Positions 16,306 through 24,428 are shown, counted from the stretch's first letter. The stretch: DNA of 36,379 nt from Anaerolineales bacterium (GCA_023382575.1 JAHDWC010000016.1:1-36379), one strand, 5' to 3'. The notes: a model not told the origin generated them from the sequence alone. Numbers and translations are program-made.

Positions 16306-16443
16306 AGTGTTATCAATTTTACTTTCGGGTGAGCGGGTCTATGAAAACAATTATGTAATTATAACCTTGGTTGAGGCAGACAGGTCATTGCGAGTTTACA
16401 AGATGGAAAAGTTCCCGCGTCACTGGCTGAGTGGATGGAAAAC

Positions 16444-16475
16444 GGCTTCAAATGTTTGGATTTGAAGCTATTTTG
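16444..16475. terminator. Hairpin with U-runs between the TPR gene and the repeat array
   Basis: GCTTCAAAT (16445-16453) pairs with ATTTGAAGC (16460-16468) around a six-base loop. TATTTT follows on the plus strand and a TTTT run follows on the minus strand after GCCG. It could end minus-strand transcripts arriving from the polA group through the repeat array. The stem is AT-rich and only moderately stable. Confidence 0.45.
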
Positions 16476-16504
16476 TCGTGCAGGTACTTTCTCATGAAAC
16501 TGCG

Positions 16505-16810
16505 GGGGAACTAAATGGAGCCGTAGGGGAACTAAACCGGAGGGCAGGAAAACTAAATGGAGCCGCAGGGGAACTAAACCGGAAGGCAGGTGGACTAAAT
16601 GGAACCGTGGGGGAACTAAATAGGAAGGCAGATGGACTAAATGGAACTGCAGGGGAACTAAATGGAACTGCAGGGGAACTAAATGGAACCGCAGGGAAAC
16701 TAAACAGAACCGTGGGGGAACTAAATGGAACCGCAGGGAAACTAAACAGAACCGTGGGGGAACTAAATAGGAAGGCAGATGGACTAAATGGAGCCGCGGG
16801 GAATTAAAGG
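16505..16810. repeat. Fourteen tandem 21-bp repeats (minisatellite, possible heptapeptide-repeat ORF)
   Basis: Fourteen consecutive 21-base units of the type GGGGAACTAAATGGAACCGCA run from 16505 to 16798, with a decayed partial unit to about 16810. Units differ by a few bases, and some blocks recur: units 9-10 equal units 11-12, and the block at units 6-7 is echoed by units 13-14. Because 21 is a multiple of three, one plus-strand frame stays open from GTG 16478 to TAA 16807 (109 residues, heptads like GELNGTA/GKLNRTV), with the stop exactly where the array decays. There is no ribosome site before that GTG, and most unit differences change the amino acid, so coding is doubtful. The rest of the gap 16306-16892 holds the hairpin at 16444-16475 and nothing else recognisable. 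Confidence 0.9.
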
Positions 16811-16892
16811 CGAACTTCGGTCAGATCAAATGAGTTGCCTGCCAATTGGAGAAACCGTTTATAGTGTTTTAGGGCTTTTGCTGAGTGAATGA

Positions 16893-17168
16893 TTATTCTG
16901 ACCCGTCGAATTCAATGTTGACTCGCGTAGCATCTGGCGCTTGTTCATCCAGACTTTTCCTGTATTGGACGCACCCATTCATGAATTTTGACCACTCCGG
17001 GACTTGAATTTCCGGGGATAATTTTTCCGGGAGAAGATTCCAAAGGTCAGGATGATACCAACACAATTCATGTCCGCTGCTATCGCGATGCTCCCGAATG
17101 CCCCGCCGGAGCTTGATAATCTCTGCCATTAATTCTTCCCGGGTCATCAATTCCAAATCGCTGTCCAT
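16893..17168 (-). CDS. Small conserved protein of unknown function
   Basis: A 91-residue soluble protein. ATG 17168 is preceded by GGAGG at 5 bases, which decides the start over longer frames that run into the upstream gene. The sequence has an acidic/basic helix (TREELMAEIIKLRRGIREHR), then DSSGHELCWYHPDLWNLLPE and a C-terminal helix containing GCVQYRKSLDEQ. I have an impression that this HRDSSGHELCW-type small protein is widespread in bacteria as an uncharacterised family, but I cannot name a function. The Cys/His/Trp-rich centre could bind a metal. It starts 35 bases after the NTF2-like gene and is probably co-transcribed with it. Confidence 0.75.
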   Translation of the reverse strand: MDSDLELMTREELMAEIIKLRRGIREHRDSSGHELCWYHPDLWNLLPEKLSPEIQVPEWSKFMNGCVQYRKSLDEQAPDATRVNIEFDGSE

Positions 17169-17203
17169 CCTATCCTCCAACGTCTTTACCCAAAGATGAC
17201 GAT

Positions 17204-17599
17204 CTATTCTGACGAGAACGTCCTTCGCACCAGATCGGTATCCATATACTCTTTCAATTCCACAATTTTTCCACCACTTATTTTCATGACCCAGCAATAC
17301 CGATTATTATATTCCTTTCCGTTTGGCGTCTTATTATTTCCCACGCCTTCCACGACAACATGATCTCCTTCCGCCAGGATCAGGGTTGCAGTTACTCTGA
17401 ACGGTTGAGCAATGTCGGTCTTCACCGACTTCCAAAGTTCATGCAGAACGGATTCCTTCCCGTCGAAGGTCCTTGACAATCCACCGGAGCCCATCCACGT
17501 CCATTTCATGTCATTGTGCATCGCATCCAAAAATGGACGATCATCTCCGTCAGCAAGGGCAGCCATCACATCCATAACAAGTTTTTTCCCGTCAATCAT
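17204..17599 (-). CDS. NTF2-like (SnoaL-type) small protein
   Basis: A 131-residue protein with the pattern of the NTF2-like/SnoaL cone fold: an N-terminal helix followed by DGDDRPFLDAMHNDMKWTWM, a central strand with HVVVEGVGNNKTPNGKEYNN, then YCWVMKISGGKIVELKEYMD and a final TDLV. Members are either small enzymes (ketosteroid isomerase or polyketide cyclase type) or ligand-binding proteins, and the substrate cannot be inferred. ATG 17599 with AGGAG at 8 bases is preferred over a GTG nine bases upstream. It starts about 30 bases after the polA stop, so it may be at the end of the polA transcript. Confidence 0.8.
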   Translation of the reverse strand: MIDGKKLVMDVMAALADGDDRPFLDAMHNDMKWTWMGSGGLSRTFDGKESVLHELWKSVKTDIAQPFRVTATLILAEGDHVVVEGVGNNKTPNGKEYNNRYCWVMKISGGKIVELKEYMDTDLVRRTFSSE

Positions 17600-17629
17600 A
17601 ATTGCCACTCCTGTTTTATGGATACACTA

Positions 17630-20443
17630 CTAACCTTCCAGTACCTTCATCTCGCCCCAACTGACGCCCGCGCGTGCTTCTGTCTCCAGCGGAATGCTCA
17701 TCGGGTAAGCGGATGCCATCGTCTCGCGGACCACTCTGGCGGTCGCTTCGATCTCCTTCTTCGGCACTTCCAGCACCAATTCATCATGTACCTGTAAAAG
17801 CATCTTGGCGTTGAGTCCCGCCGACTTAAGCGCGGATGGGATCTGGAGCATGGCGATCTTCATGATGTCTGCCGCTGTACCTTGAATGGGCGCATTGATC
17901 GCTTCGCGCTCCTCCCGATTCTTCATCTGCACGTTTTGCTTGCCCTGCAAGGCAGGGAAGTATCGCCTGCGTCCGAGTAGGGTTTCCACGTAGCCGATCT
18001 CAGCCGCTTGACGGCGAATCCCGTCCAAATATTTTTTGATGCCGGGGAACTTCTTGAAATATGCCTTGACGAAATCCTCTGCCTCGGCAAGCGTCAACTC
18101 AGTTGTGCGCGTCAGCCCGAATGCAGACATGCCATAGATCAACCCAAAATTGATCGCCTTGGCATGGCGGCGCATATCCTTGGTCACATTTTCGAGCGGA
18201 ATATCATACACCGCCGCCGCCGTCGTAGCATGGATGTCTTCACCCGCGCGGAAGGCTGCCAGCATGGCTTCGTCCTGTGCCATGTGGGCCACAATGCGCA
18301 GCTCGATCTGCGAATAATCTACTGAAAGCAGCAGGCTGCCTTTATCGGCGATAAACCCATTGCGGACTCGCCTCCCCGTTTCGGTGCGGATCGGGATATT
18401 TTGCAGATTCGGATTGTTCGAGGATAAGCGTCCCGTCACGGCTCCGATCTGACTGTAAGAGGTGTGGACTCTTCCGGTGTTCGCATCCAACGCCGCCGGA
18501 AGCGCATCTACATAGGTAGACTTCAACTTCGACAGTTCACGGTGTTCGAGGATGAAATCCAACACGGGATGTTTGCCACGCAGCATTTCAAGCACATCCG
18601 CTGACGTGGAGTAAAAGCCCGTGGTTGTTTTGCGTCCCTTGTCGGGTGGTTCGAGGCGCAGATGGTTGAAGAGTACATCCGAAAGCTGCTGCGGCGAATT
18701 GATGTTAAACGTCTTGCCGACGTGTCCAAAAATTTCCTTTTCAATTTCTGCCAGACGCTTTGCCAAATCCTTCGACATCTCACCGAAGAATTCAGTGTCG
18801 ATCAACGCGCCGGTCATTTCCATTTCCGCCAGAACGGCGGTCAATGGCATGTCGATCTCATCCAAAATTTTCTGCCCGTTCACGCGCTTGAGTTCTTTTT
18901 CTTCGATCGTCATCAGGCGCAAAGTTGTCTCGGCATCGGCGGCGGCGTATCCCGCCACAGACTCGATAGCCACATCTGCCATGCTGATCTGCTTCTTGCC
19001 TTTGCCGATCAACTCTTCGATGTGGGTCATCTCTTCGCCCAAACGATATGCGGCGAGATTCTTCAAGCCGAGGTTGCGCGAGGAGGGGTCCACGATGAAC
19101 TCTGCCAGCATGGTGTCGAAGGTCAACGGCGAAATGACCAGCCCATGCCGCGCCAGCACGATGTAATCGTACTTGGCATTGTGCGCCACTTTGCCGATCT
19201 TCGCATTCGTCATCGCAGGTGTGAGCGCATCAATGACCTTTTTCAGCGGCAGGTTATTCCCCGAAGTATGCCCAACCGGGATGTAATACCCCGTGCCTTC
19301 CTTCACTGCCAGCGAAATGCCCACGAGGTCAGCTTTCATTTCTTCGGTGTCGGTGGTTTCGGTATCGAAGGCGATGACCTTGGCGCTGCCAAGTTCCTTG
19401 ACAAGCGCGTTCAACTTCGCCTCCGAATCGACGATGACCACCTCAATGGAAGCAGGCTTGATCTCCGCGACGATGGGTTGCGGTTCGTTGGCAAACATGC
19501 TCATCTGTCCGCTTTTGGTTTTGCTTGCTTTCACCGTCGGCGCTGGCGCGGACTCCGCTGCGGGCGCACTGCCGCTGATGGCTGGCACCTTGGTCACCAG
19601 TGTTTTGAATTCCATCTCTTTGAAGAAGGCTTCGAGTTTTGAGCCATCGAATGGCGCGACCTTGGCATGTTCAAAATCGAATTTGATCTTGAGGTTGGTT
19701 TCGATGCGTGCCAGGTCGCGGCTCATGTAGGCAGTTTCCTTGCTCGCCTCAAACTTGCCGCGCCAGCGATTCTCCACTTGTTCAAGATTTTCATAGATGG
19801 CGTCCAGTGTGCCAAACTTGTCGAGCAGGGCAATTGCGGTTTTTTCGCCCACACCCTTCACGCCGGGGATGTTATCGGAGGTATCGCCGACGATGGCTTT
19901 GTAGTCCACGACCTGATTGGGATGCACACCCAGTTTTTTGATCACGTCCGCATCGGTGATGTAGGTTTGGTCATCACCCGCGAGATAGACCGCCGTGCGC
20001 TCGTTGACCAATTGCAACAGATCCCTGTCGCCGGTGATGATCTTCACGCCCAAACCTTGTTCAGCGGCGATCTTTGCCACCGAGCCGAGCACATCATCGG
20101 CTTCGTAACCGTCCATTTCGAGGCGCGGAATGTTGAACATGTCCACCATCTCGCGGATGCGCTCGATCTGCGGACGCAGGTCATCGGGCATTTTTTCGCG
20201 CGTCCCTTTGTACTCCGGGAAGATGTCATCGCGGAAGGTTTTGCCTACATCAAAAGCCACAGCGAGGTATTCGGGCTTTTCCTGTTCCATCACGCGGATG
20301 AGCTCGCGCGCAAAACCGTAAATGCCAGCTGTTGGCTCGCCCTTGGAATTTATCCAACGTTGTGAACTTCCGCCAGCGGTGAGGGCGAAGTACATTCGGT
20401 AAGCGAGCGCGTGTCCGTCAATGAGATAAAGGGTAGGGGGCAT
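17630..20443 (-). CDS. polA: DNA polymerase I
   Basis: A 937-residue, three-domain DNA polymerase I for Okazaki fragment processing and repair. Residues about 1-300 are the 5'-3' flap exonuclease (YLIDGHALAYR, PEYKGTREKMPDDLRPQ, GDRDLLQLV, GDTSDNIPGVKGVGEKTA). A variable Ala/Pro/Lys linker follows. Residues about 340-520 are the 3'-5' proofreading exonuclease with its acidic residues intact (FDTETT near 358, HNAKYD, YAAADAETT), so proofreading is probably active, unlike Taq polymerase. The polymerase domain has motif A SVDYSQIELR near 708, the O helix RRHAKAINFGLIYGMS near 763 with Phe at the nucleotide-discrimination site, and motif C QVHDELVLE near 884. Length is as usual for the family. 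ATG 20443 has only a weak ribosome site. Confidence 0.97.
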   Translation of the reverse strand: MPPTLYLIDGHALAYRMYFALTAGGSSQRWINSKGEPTAGIYGFARELIRVMEQEKPEYLAVAFDVGKTFRDDIFPEYKGTREKMPDDLRPQIERIREMVDMFNIPRLEMDGYEADDVLGSVAKIAAEQGLGVKIITGDRDLLQLVNERTAVYLAGDDQTYITDADVIKKLGVHPNQVVDYKAIVGDTSDNIPGVKGVGEKTAIALLDKFGTLDAIYENLEQVENRWRGKFEASKETAYMSRDLARIETNLKIKFDFEHAKVAPFDGSKLEAFFKEMEFKTLVTKVPAISGSAPAAESAPAPTVKASKTKSGQMSMFANEPQPIVAEIKPASIEVVIVDSEAKLNALVKELGSAKVIAFDTETTDTEEMKADLVGISLAVKEGTGYYIPVGHTSGNNLPLKKVIDALTPAMTNAKIGKVAHNAKYDYIVLARHGLVISPLTFDTMLAEFIVDPSSRNLGLKNLAAYRLGEEMTHIEELIGKGKKQISMADVAIESVAGYAAADAETTLRLMTIEEKELKRVNGQKILDEIDMPLTAVLAEMEMTGALIDTEFFGEMSKDLAKRLAEIEKEIFGHVGKTFNINSPQQLSDVLFNHLRLEPPDKGRKTTTGFYSTSADVLEMLRGKHPVLDFILEHRELSKLKSTYVDALPAALDANTGRVHTSYSQIGAVTGRLSSNNPNLQNIPIRTETGRRVRNGFIADKGSLLLSVDYSQIELRIVAHMAQDEAMLAAFRAGEDIHATTAAAVYDIPLENVTKDMRRHAKAINFGLIYGMSAFGLTRTTELTLAEAEDFVKAYFKKFPGIKKYLDGIRRQAAEIGYVETLLGRRRYFPALQGKQNVQMKNREEREAINAPIQGTAADIMKIAMLQIPSALKSAGLNAKMLLQVHDELVLEVPKKEIEATARVVRETMASAYPMSIPLETEARAGVSWGEMKVLEG

Positions 20444-20487
20444 GTCGAATATCCAGTGATAGTTTGTTTGAATTAAGCGTGGAAGAA

Positions 20488-20493
20488 ATTATA
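20488..20493 (-). promoter_or_regulatory. Possible -10 box of polA
   Basis: Read on the minus strand this is a perfect TATAAT about 45 bases before the polA start. No good -35 box is visible at the right spacing (best is TTCTAA, 16 bases upstream), so the call is tentative. Confidence 0.35.
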
Positions 20494-20538
20494 CCCCGCG
20501 TTTCGTATTTTAGAACTTTTGTTTCAGATTTGAAGTTC

Positions 20539-20573
20539 AAAAAAGACCTGACAAGATGTCTTGTCAGGTCTTT
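20539..20573 (-). terminator. Rho-independent terminator of the receiver/transposase-fusion gene
   Basis: AAAGACCTGACAAG (20542-20555) and CTTGTCAGGTCTTT (20560-20573) form a perfect 14-bp stem with a four-base loop. On the minus strand the stem runs into six T residues. It lies 3 bases past the stop of the gene ending at 20577 and separates it from polA. Confidence 0.92.
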
Positions 20574-20576
20574 GGC

Positions 20577-22238
20577 TTAGTTTTTCAAGGGAGGTGGGGG
20601 TTCCTGTCCTTGTCGTGTGCGCGTCTGGCGGATGTAATCTCGCACCAGTTGCGGCGGATGCGGCTGCGAACCGCCCATGATGAGATACCCAGGCGCCCAA
20701 AAATCGCCGGAAGGATTCTCTTTTTTCATGCGCGGAAAATCCGCAAAGATTTTCTCCGAAGTTTGCTGACGCATGATGCGCATCAGATAACCGGGAGAAG
20801 TGCTCGGCTGCACATTCACAACCCACTGCAAATATTCGGGGCGCACAGCCAGAAATTCCAACCGCCAGCCGAAGGCAATACAAATGTTGGGCAGCCATTC
20901 GCTCAACCGATCTGAGAGATCGCCCGTGATGTAATGCGACGAAAAACGCGGCACGAGCAGGCAGGCATAGGTCAGGTGATACAGCCCCGCCGACACCGGC
21001 TCGACGACCAATTTCCGCGCCGCCTCGGTGGAAGGGCTTTCGCGTGTCACATCATGTTCACCGGGTTGCGGGCGCGCGATGGGAGTTTCAGGGCGCGGCT
21101 TTGGACGCGATGGCGCGGTCACTTCCACGCCTTCAAAGACCGATTGCGCCTCGCTTCGCGGCTGACTTTTTGTGTCGACCAGATTCTGAGATTGATTCGT
21201 CGCTGCGGGCTGGGGTTGATTCCTTCTTACAGCGGGCGAAGGTTCCCGGCTGAAGACCGAAGCGTTCGAAAGCGATTCAGAGACGCGCGTCTGATTCGGG
21301 TCAAAGGGCTCTTCTTCCCGATGGGGAAGCCTGAATTCATGAGAGGTAAGGGGCTCGGGATTGGGTGCAGGGATGTCGGACAGAATATTCGAAATGGGCG
21401 GAATGTTCAGTGGTTCACTCTCGTCCATTTCCGCTGGGACGTCACGACTTATCGGCTGAGGAGATGGTCTGTACTCGGGACGGTCATTGCCAAAATCGCT
21501 CAGCAGTTGACTCGCTTGTGTGCGGATGGTGCTGAAGGGAGTCTCCGCATCGAAGACCAGAGCCAGCACCGTGTCGGATGTGAGGCGCGTGGCGTAAAGC
21601 ATGTGCTCGGCTTTGGTGCTTTCCAATCGGATGAAGCGCAGCAAGTCCGAGCCTTTTTGTCCATCCCAGTTGCGGGTGACAGTTTGCGCTACTTCCTTGG
21701 CAGCATTTTGCGAAAGACCGCCCGCGTAGGCCCACAGATCGTTCTTGCGGGTGATGAGTGCGGCTTGCGCTGAAGATTCCAATGTGAGACGGGTGAGGTG
21801 TTGTGCGGCTTTGTTCGCATCATTGAGCCACGGCATCGTCAACATAGTGTTGGATGGCTGGGGCGCCTGCTCTTGGACGGGCTGAGGTTGCGGTTGACTG
21901 ATCGCGGTCATAAAGTCTGCCATTCTGAACGGCTTGCGAACAAGGATCCAGGGACGCAGCGCATCGAACGCAGGGACCACGTCCTGGTCATCACATAAAA
22001 TAATGAGATTGATGGTCGGGCTGACTGTGCGCAGCGCAACACCAATCTCAAGGACCCAATCTTCATCGAGCGCAAAATCCAACATTGCCAGCGGGACACC
22101 GATTTCATCTGCTCGCACCACAGCAGAGGCCTTGTTGTTGACAACATGGACTCGGTAGAAATTTGTCTCATCCAGCGAGCGTTTTACGGTATCGCCGAGG
22201 CTGGAGGACGGGGTGACGAATAAAAGATCCGCAGGCAT
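20577..22238 (-). CDS. Receiver-like / roadblock-like protein fused to an inactivated IS200-type (Y1) transposase domain
   Basis: A 553-residue multidomain protein. Residues 1-115 look like a degenerate response-regulator receiver: D54 sits in the central strand (LAMLDFALDE) and a Lys-Pro pair occurs in LVRKPF, but the N-terminal acidic pair is absent. Residues about 135-250 resemble a Roadblock/LC7 domain (AALITRKNDLWAYAGGLS, then ATRLTSDTVLALVFDAETPF). A Pro/Arg-rich linker to about 410 follows. Residues 412-545 resemble the Y1 transposase of IS200 elements (YHLTYACLLVPRF, LAVRPEYLQWVVNV, RQQTSEKIFADFPRMKK, FWAPGYLI, VRDYIRQTR). The metal-binding HUH motif, normally like PDHVHLLV, is PEYLQWVV at 467-474 and lacks both His; Tyr535 at the catalytic Tyr position remains. 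So it is probably a domesticated nucleic-acid-binding domain. TTGCCC and TACACT boxes 17 bases apart end 7 bases before the ATG, suggesting a leaderless messenger. Domain calls are by eye. Confidence 0.72.
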   Translation of the reverse strand: MPADLLFVTPSSSLGDTVKRSLDETNFYRVHVVNNKASAVVRADEIGVPLAMLDFALDEDWVLEIGVALRTVSPTINLIILCDDQDVVPAFDALRPWILVRKPFRMADFMTAISQPQPQPVQEQAPQPSNTMLTMPWLNDANKAAQHLTRLTLESSAQAALITRKNDLWAYAGGLSQNAAKEVAQTVTRNWDGQKGSDLLRFIRLESTKAEHMLYATRLTSDTVLALVFDAETPFSTIRTQASQLLSDFGNDRPEYRPSPQPISRDVPAEMDESEPLNIPPISNILSDIPAPNPEPLTSHEFRLPHREEEPFDPNQTRVSESLSNASVFSREPSPAVRRNQPQPAATNQSQNLVDTKSQPRSEAQSVFEGVEVTAPSRPKPRPETPIARPQPGEHDVTRESPSTEAARKLVVEPVSAGLYHLTYACLLVPRFSSHYITGDLSDRLSEWLPNICIAFGWRLEFLAVRPEYLQWVVNVQPSTSPGYLMRIMRQQTSEKIFADFPRMKKENPSGDFWAPGYLIMGGSQPHPPQLVRDYIRQTRTRQGQEPPPPLKN

Positions 22239-22280
22239 TTCTTAAAGTGTATCACTTCTGGCAAAGGCGGGCAAGGACGC

Positions 22281-22850
22281 TTAGGAGCTATCCAGAGTAT
22301 TATAGTCCTCTTGCAGTTCCTTGATACCTAACAAAACTATCAGGATTTCAGGCGGAATATCTGCTTCTGGCAGGTCGGTTTTGTATAGTTGCTCATTTTC
22401 CGCACGTTCGCGCAGATTTTTCCAGAGCAGTTGACGTTCCTCACCTTCCACCACCAGATCGTTCAACGTCCTGGCGTTGAGCAAATACTCGCCCGTGGAA
22501 TATAGAAAGGTCAGCCGTTTCCACTTATCGGTTCGGATGGGCGTCTTCAACTTTTCCAGCGCGCCCAACTGAAGCTTGTAATACTCTTCCTTTGCGCGTG
22601 GATGATCCGCCTCGTCCTTGAGTAGTTCTCCACGTGTAGTTAACTCATGTCCCTGCACCGGGGCGATGAATTCGATCTGTCCGCCTCTTTCGCCGAAGGA
22701 AGCGGGTTGGTAAAACGCGAGATAATCCACGGCGACAACTTTCGGCGCGGTCCGCAGCGGGATGCGATACCATCCCAACAGCCGCGCAATTTCCAAATCT
22801 CGCGGCGTCGGCAATAGACAGACGAGGACGAGGGAGGAAGGGGAAAGCAT
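22281..22850 (-). CDS. Conserved-looking protein of unknown function
   Basis: A 189-residue protein I cannot assign. It begins MLSPSSLVLVCLLPTPRDLE, which is hydrophobic but not a convincing signal peptide, then LEIARLLGWYRIPLRTAPKV, VVAVDYLAFYQPASFGERGG and FIAPVQGHELTTRGELL. A charged second half includes WKRLTFLYSTGEYLLNA and LVVEGEERQLLWKNLRERA. The pattern of strands and conserved-looking acidic and basic residues suggests a soluble enzyme-like domain, but no motif is diagnostic. ATG 22850 is chosen over ATG 22880 because the latter starts inside a palindrome. TATAAT lies 6 bases before ATG 22850, so the messenger may be leaderless. It ends 42 bases before the receiver/transposase-fusion gene on the same strand. 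Confidence 0.7.
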   Translation of the reverse strand: MLSPSSLVLVCLLPTPRDLEIARLLGWYRIPLRTAPKVVAVDYLAFYQPASFGERGGQIEFIAPVQGHELTTRGELLKDEADHPRAKEEYYKLQLGALEKLKTPIRTDKWKRLTFLYSTGEYLLNARTLNDLVVEGEERQLLWKNLRERAENEQLYKTDLPEADIPPEILIVLLGIKELQEDYNTLDSS

Positions 22851-22864
22851 GTCTCCATTATAAA

Positions 22865-22891
22865 GTAGAGGCGGGATCATCCCGCCTCTAC
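22865..22891. repeat. REP-like 13-bp palindrome, possible terminator of the PLP-enzyme gene
   Basis: GTAGAGGCGGGAT (22865-22877) and ATCCCGCCTCTAC (22879-22891) are perfect inverted copies separated by one base. It lies 4 bases beyond the stop of the PLP-enzyme gene. On the minus strand it is followed by TTTAT, a weak U-run. Its GC-rich core and lack of a good U-run make it look like a REP-type intergenic palindrome that also serves as a transcript end. Confidence 0.65.
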
Positions 22892-22895
22892 AAAA

Positions 22896-24362
22896 CTATA
22901 ACAACCCAACTTCTTTGTTAAATTCGACAATCAATTCGTCAATTTCATCGGCCTGTTTCTGGACGCTGGTCCAGTAATCGGGCTGGTACCACTGTGCCTG
23001 AATTTCATCATAAGTTTTGCCTTGCTGCTCGACCCAGGTGTAGTACTTGAGATTATGCACGCGGCGACGGTCGGTGTAGCGCAGTTCGAGCAGGTTATCT
23101 GTGGACTGTCCGTGCAGGTAGCGGGCAAAGTCTGCGGCGGCGTTGGCTTCAGTGTACTCGCCAAATTCCTGATGCATCTCGTGTAGACGCGAGCGATAGA
23201 GTTCCATCGAGTCGGTCAGCATGGTGAACATGATGTCGTTCTCGTCCATCTCGTAGTATTTGGCGGCTTTGATGGCAGAGAGGACATTGGAGATGCCGGA
23301 GAAGCCGAGCAAGTCCAGCTTGCTGACAACTTCTTCTGAGACGCCTTGCCTGACGAGATAAGCCTTGCCATTTTCCTCATTGAACAGACGGGAGATATTG
23401 ACCACGGCATTATCGTCAATTGCCACAACCATATCGGTGTTCTTGACATTATGCACCCAGGGGACGTGTTTGTCGCCGATGCCTTCGATGCGATGTGCAC
23501 CGAATCCGTTTTCGAGCAGGGTCGGGCATTGCAATGCCTCGCTGGCGACGATCTTGCTTTCGGGGAAGAGTTGCTTCATGTAGTCGCCGCTGGCAATCGT
23601 CCCAGCTGAGCCGGTGGCGGAAGCCATGCCGCGATACCGTCCATGTTTGCCTGCGACTTGCTTCAAGACTTCTTCCATGGCGTGACCGGTGATCTCGTAG
23701 TGCCAAAGGTAGTTGCCGAATTCCTGGAACTGGTCGAAGATCATCAAGTCCTGACCGGAGTTGCGCAGATCCCAGCATTTGTCGAAAATTTCTTTTACGT
23801 TGGATTCAGAGCCGGGGGTTTTGATGGTTTCGCCTGCGACCTTGGCAAGCCATTCAAAACGTTCCTTCGACATGCCTTCGGGCAGGATGGCGATGGATTC
23901 ACACGCCAGCAAAGCGGAGTCATATGCGCCGCCGCGACAGTAATTCCCAGTGGACGGCCAGACGGCTTTCTGCGTAGTCGGGTCGAATTGACCGGTGACG
24001 AGTCGCGGCACGAGGCACGAAAATGCCGCACCGACTTTATGTGCGCCAGTGGGGAACCACTTGCCAACGAGTGCGATGATGCGGGCTTTGACTCCTGTCA
24101 GCGAGGAGGGCAGCTCGATGAAATTGACTCCACTATAGGTCCCGCCGGATGCGATGGCTTGATTGTGCCAGTTGATGCGGAAAAGGTTGCGAGGATGAAT
24201 ATCCCATAATCCGATGCCTTTTAATTCCTCTTTGATCTTGGCGGGAATTTTCGAGGGGTCTTTCATTTGGGCATAGGTGGGGATGATGATGTTGCGTTCT
24301 TTTGCGCGTTGGATGGCACGCGCGCGCCGGTCTTTATGGATGGTCAGGTCAATCGTGGTCAT
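22896..24362 (-). CDS. Fold-type II pyridoxal-phosphate-dependent enzyme (cysteine synthase / threonine synthase superfamily)
   Basis: A 488-residue cytoplasmic enzyme. Lys109 in PTGAHKVGAAF is the likely Schiff-base lysine, and STGNYCRGGAYDSALL matches the substrate/cofactor loop of this superfamily. ATGSAGTIASGDYM resembles the phosphate-binding glycine loop. About 100 extra C-terminal residues, rich in Tyr, Trp and acidic residues, follow the core (RRRVHNLKYYTWVEQQ, YQPDYWTSVQKQADEIDELI) and are longer than in cysteine synthase. I cannot choose between lyase, synthase or desulphydrase activity. The start is supported by AAGGAG about 9 bases upstream. A good promoter with a FadR-like palindrome precedes it, so expression is probably repressed by a GntR-type regulator not encoded here. 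Confidence 0.87.
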   Translation of the reverse strand: MTTIDLTIHKDRRARAIQRAKERNIIIPTYAQMKDPSKIPAKIKEELKGIGLWDIHPRNLFRINWHNQAIASGGTYSGVNFIELPSSLTGVKARIIALVGKWFPTGAHKVGAAFSCLVPRLVTGQFDPTTQKAVWPSTGNYCRGGAYDSALLACESIAILPEGMSKERFEWLAKVAGETIKTPGSESNVKEIFDKCWDLRNSGQDLMIFDQFQEFGNYLWHYEITGHAMEEVLKQVAGKHGRYRGMASATGSAGTIASGDYMKQLFPESKIVASEALQCPTLLENGFGAHRIEGIGDKHVPWVHNVKNTDMVVAIDDNAVVNISRLFNEENGKAYLVRQGVSEEVVSKLDLLGFSGISNVLSAIKAAKYYEMDENDIMFTMLTDSMELYRSRLHEMHQEFGEYTEANAAADFARYLHGQSTDNLLELRYTDRRRVHNLKYYTWVEQQGKTYDEIQAQWYQPDYWTSVQKQADEIDELIVEFNKEVGLL

Positions 24363-24382
24363 GGGAATGTATCTCCTTGAAC

Positions 24383-24428
24383 AATTTGTCAGACAAATTT
24401 ATTATAGCGCACAATCTCGCAGTACCAA
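24383..24428 (-). promoter_or_regulatory. Promoter and FadR/GntR-type operator of the PLP-enzyme gene
   Basis: On the minus strand TTGGTA (plus 24423-24428) and TATAAT (plus 24401-24406) are 16 bases apart. Directly downstream lies the palindrome AATTTGTC-T-GACAAATT (plus 24383-24399). Its core TTGTCTGACAA fits the published-type consensus TNGTCNGACNA of the FadR subfamily of GntR repressors, and its position over the start site fits repression. Confidence 0.6.

Noticed and set aside
16505-16798. CRISPR array
   Set aside because: The repeats are directly adjacent with no spacers, and the 21-bp units are divergent and not palindromic.
16478-16807. 109-residue heptapeptide-repeat protein
   Set aside because: GTG start without ribosome site and mainly non-synonymous differences among repeats; kept as a repeat array rather than a CDS.
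20604-21005. Active IS200/IS605 transposase gene
   Set aside because: The HUH histidines are missing, the domain is fused to unrelated N-terminal domains, and no element ends or TnpB gene are seen.
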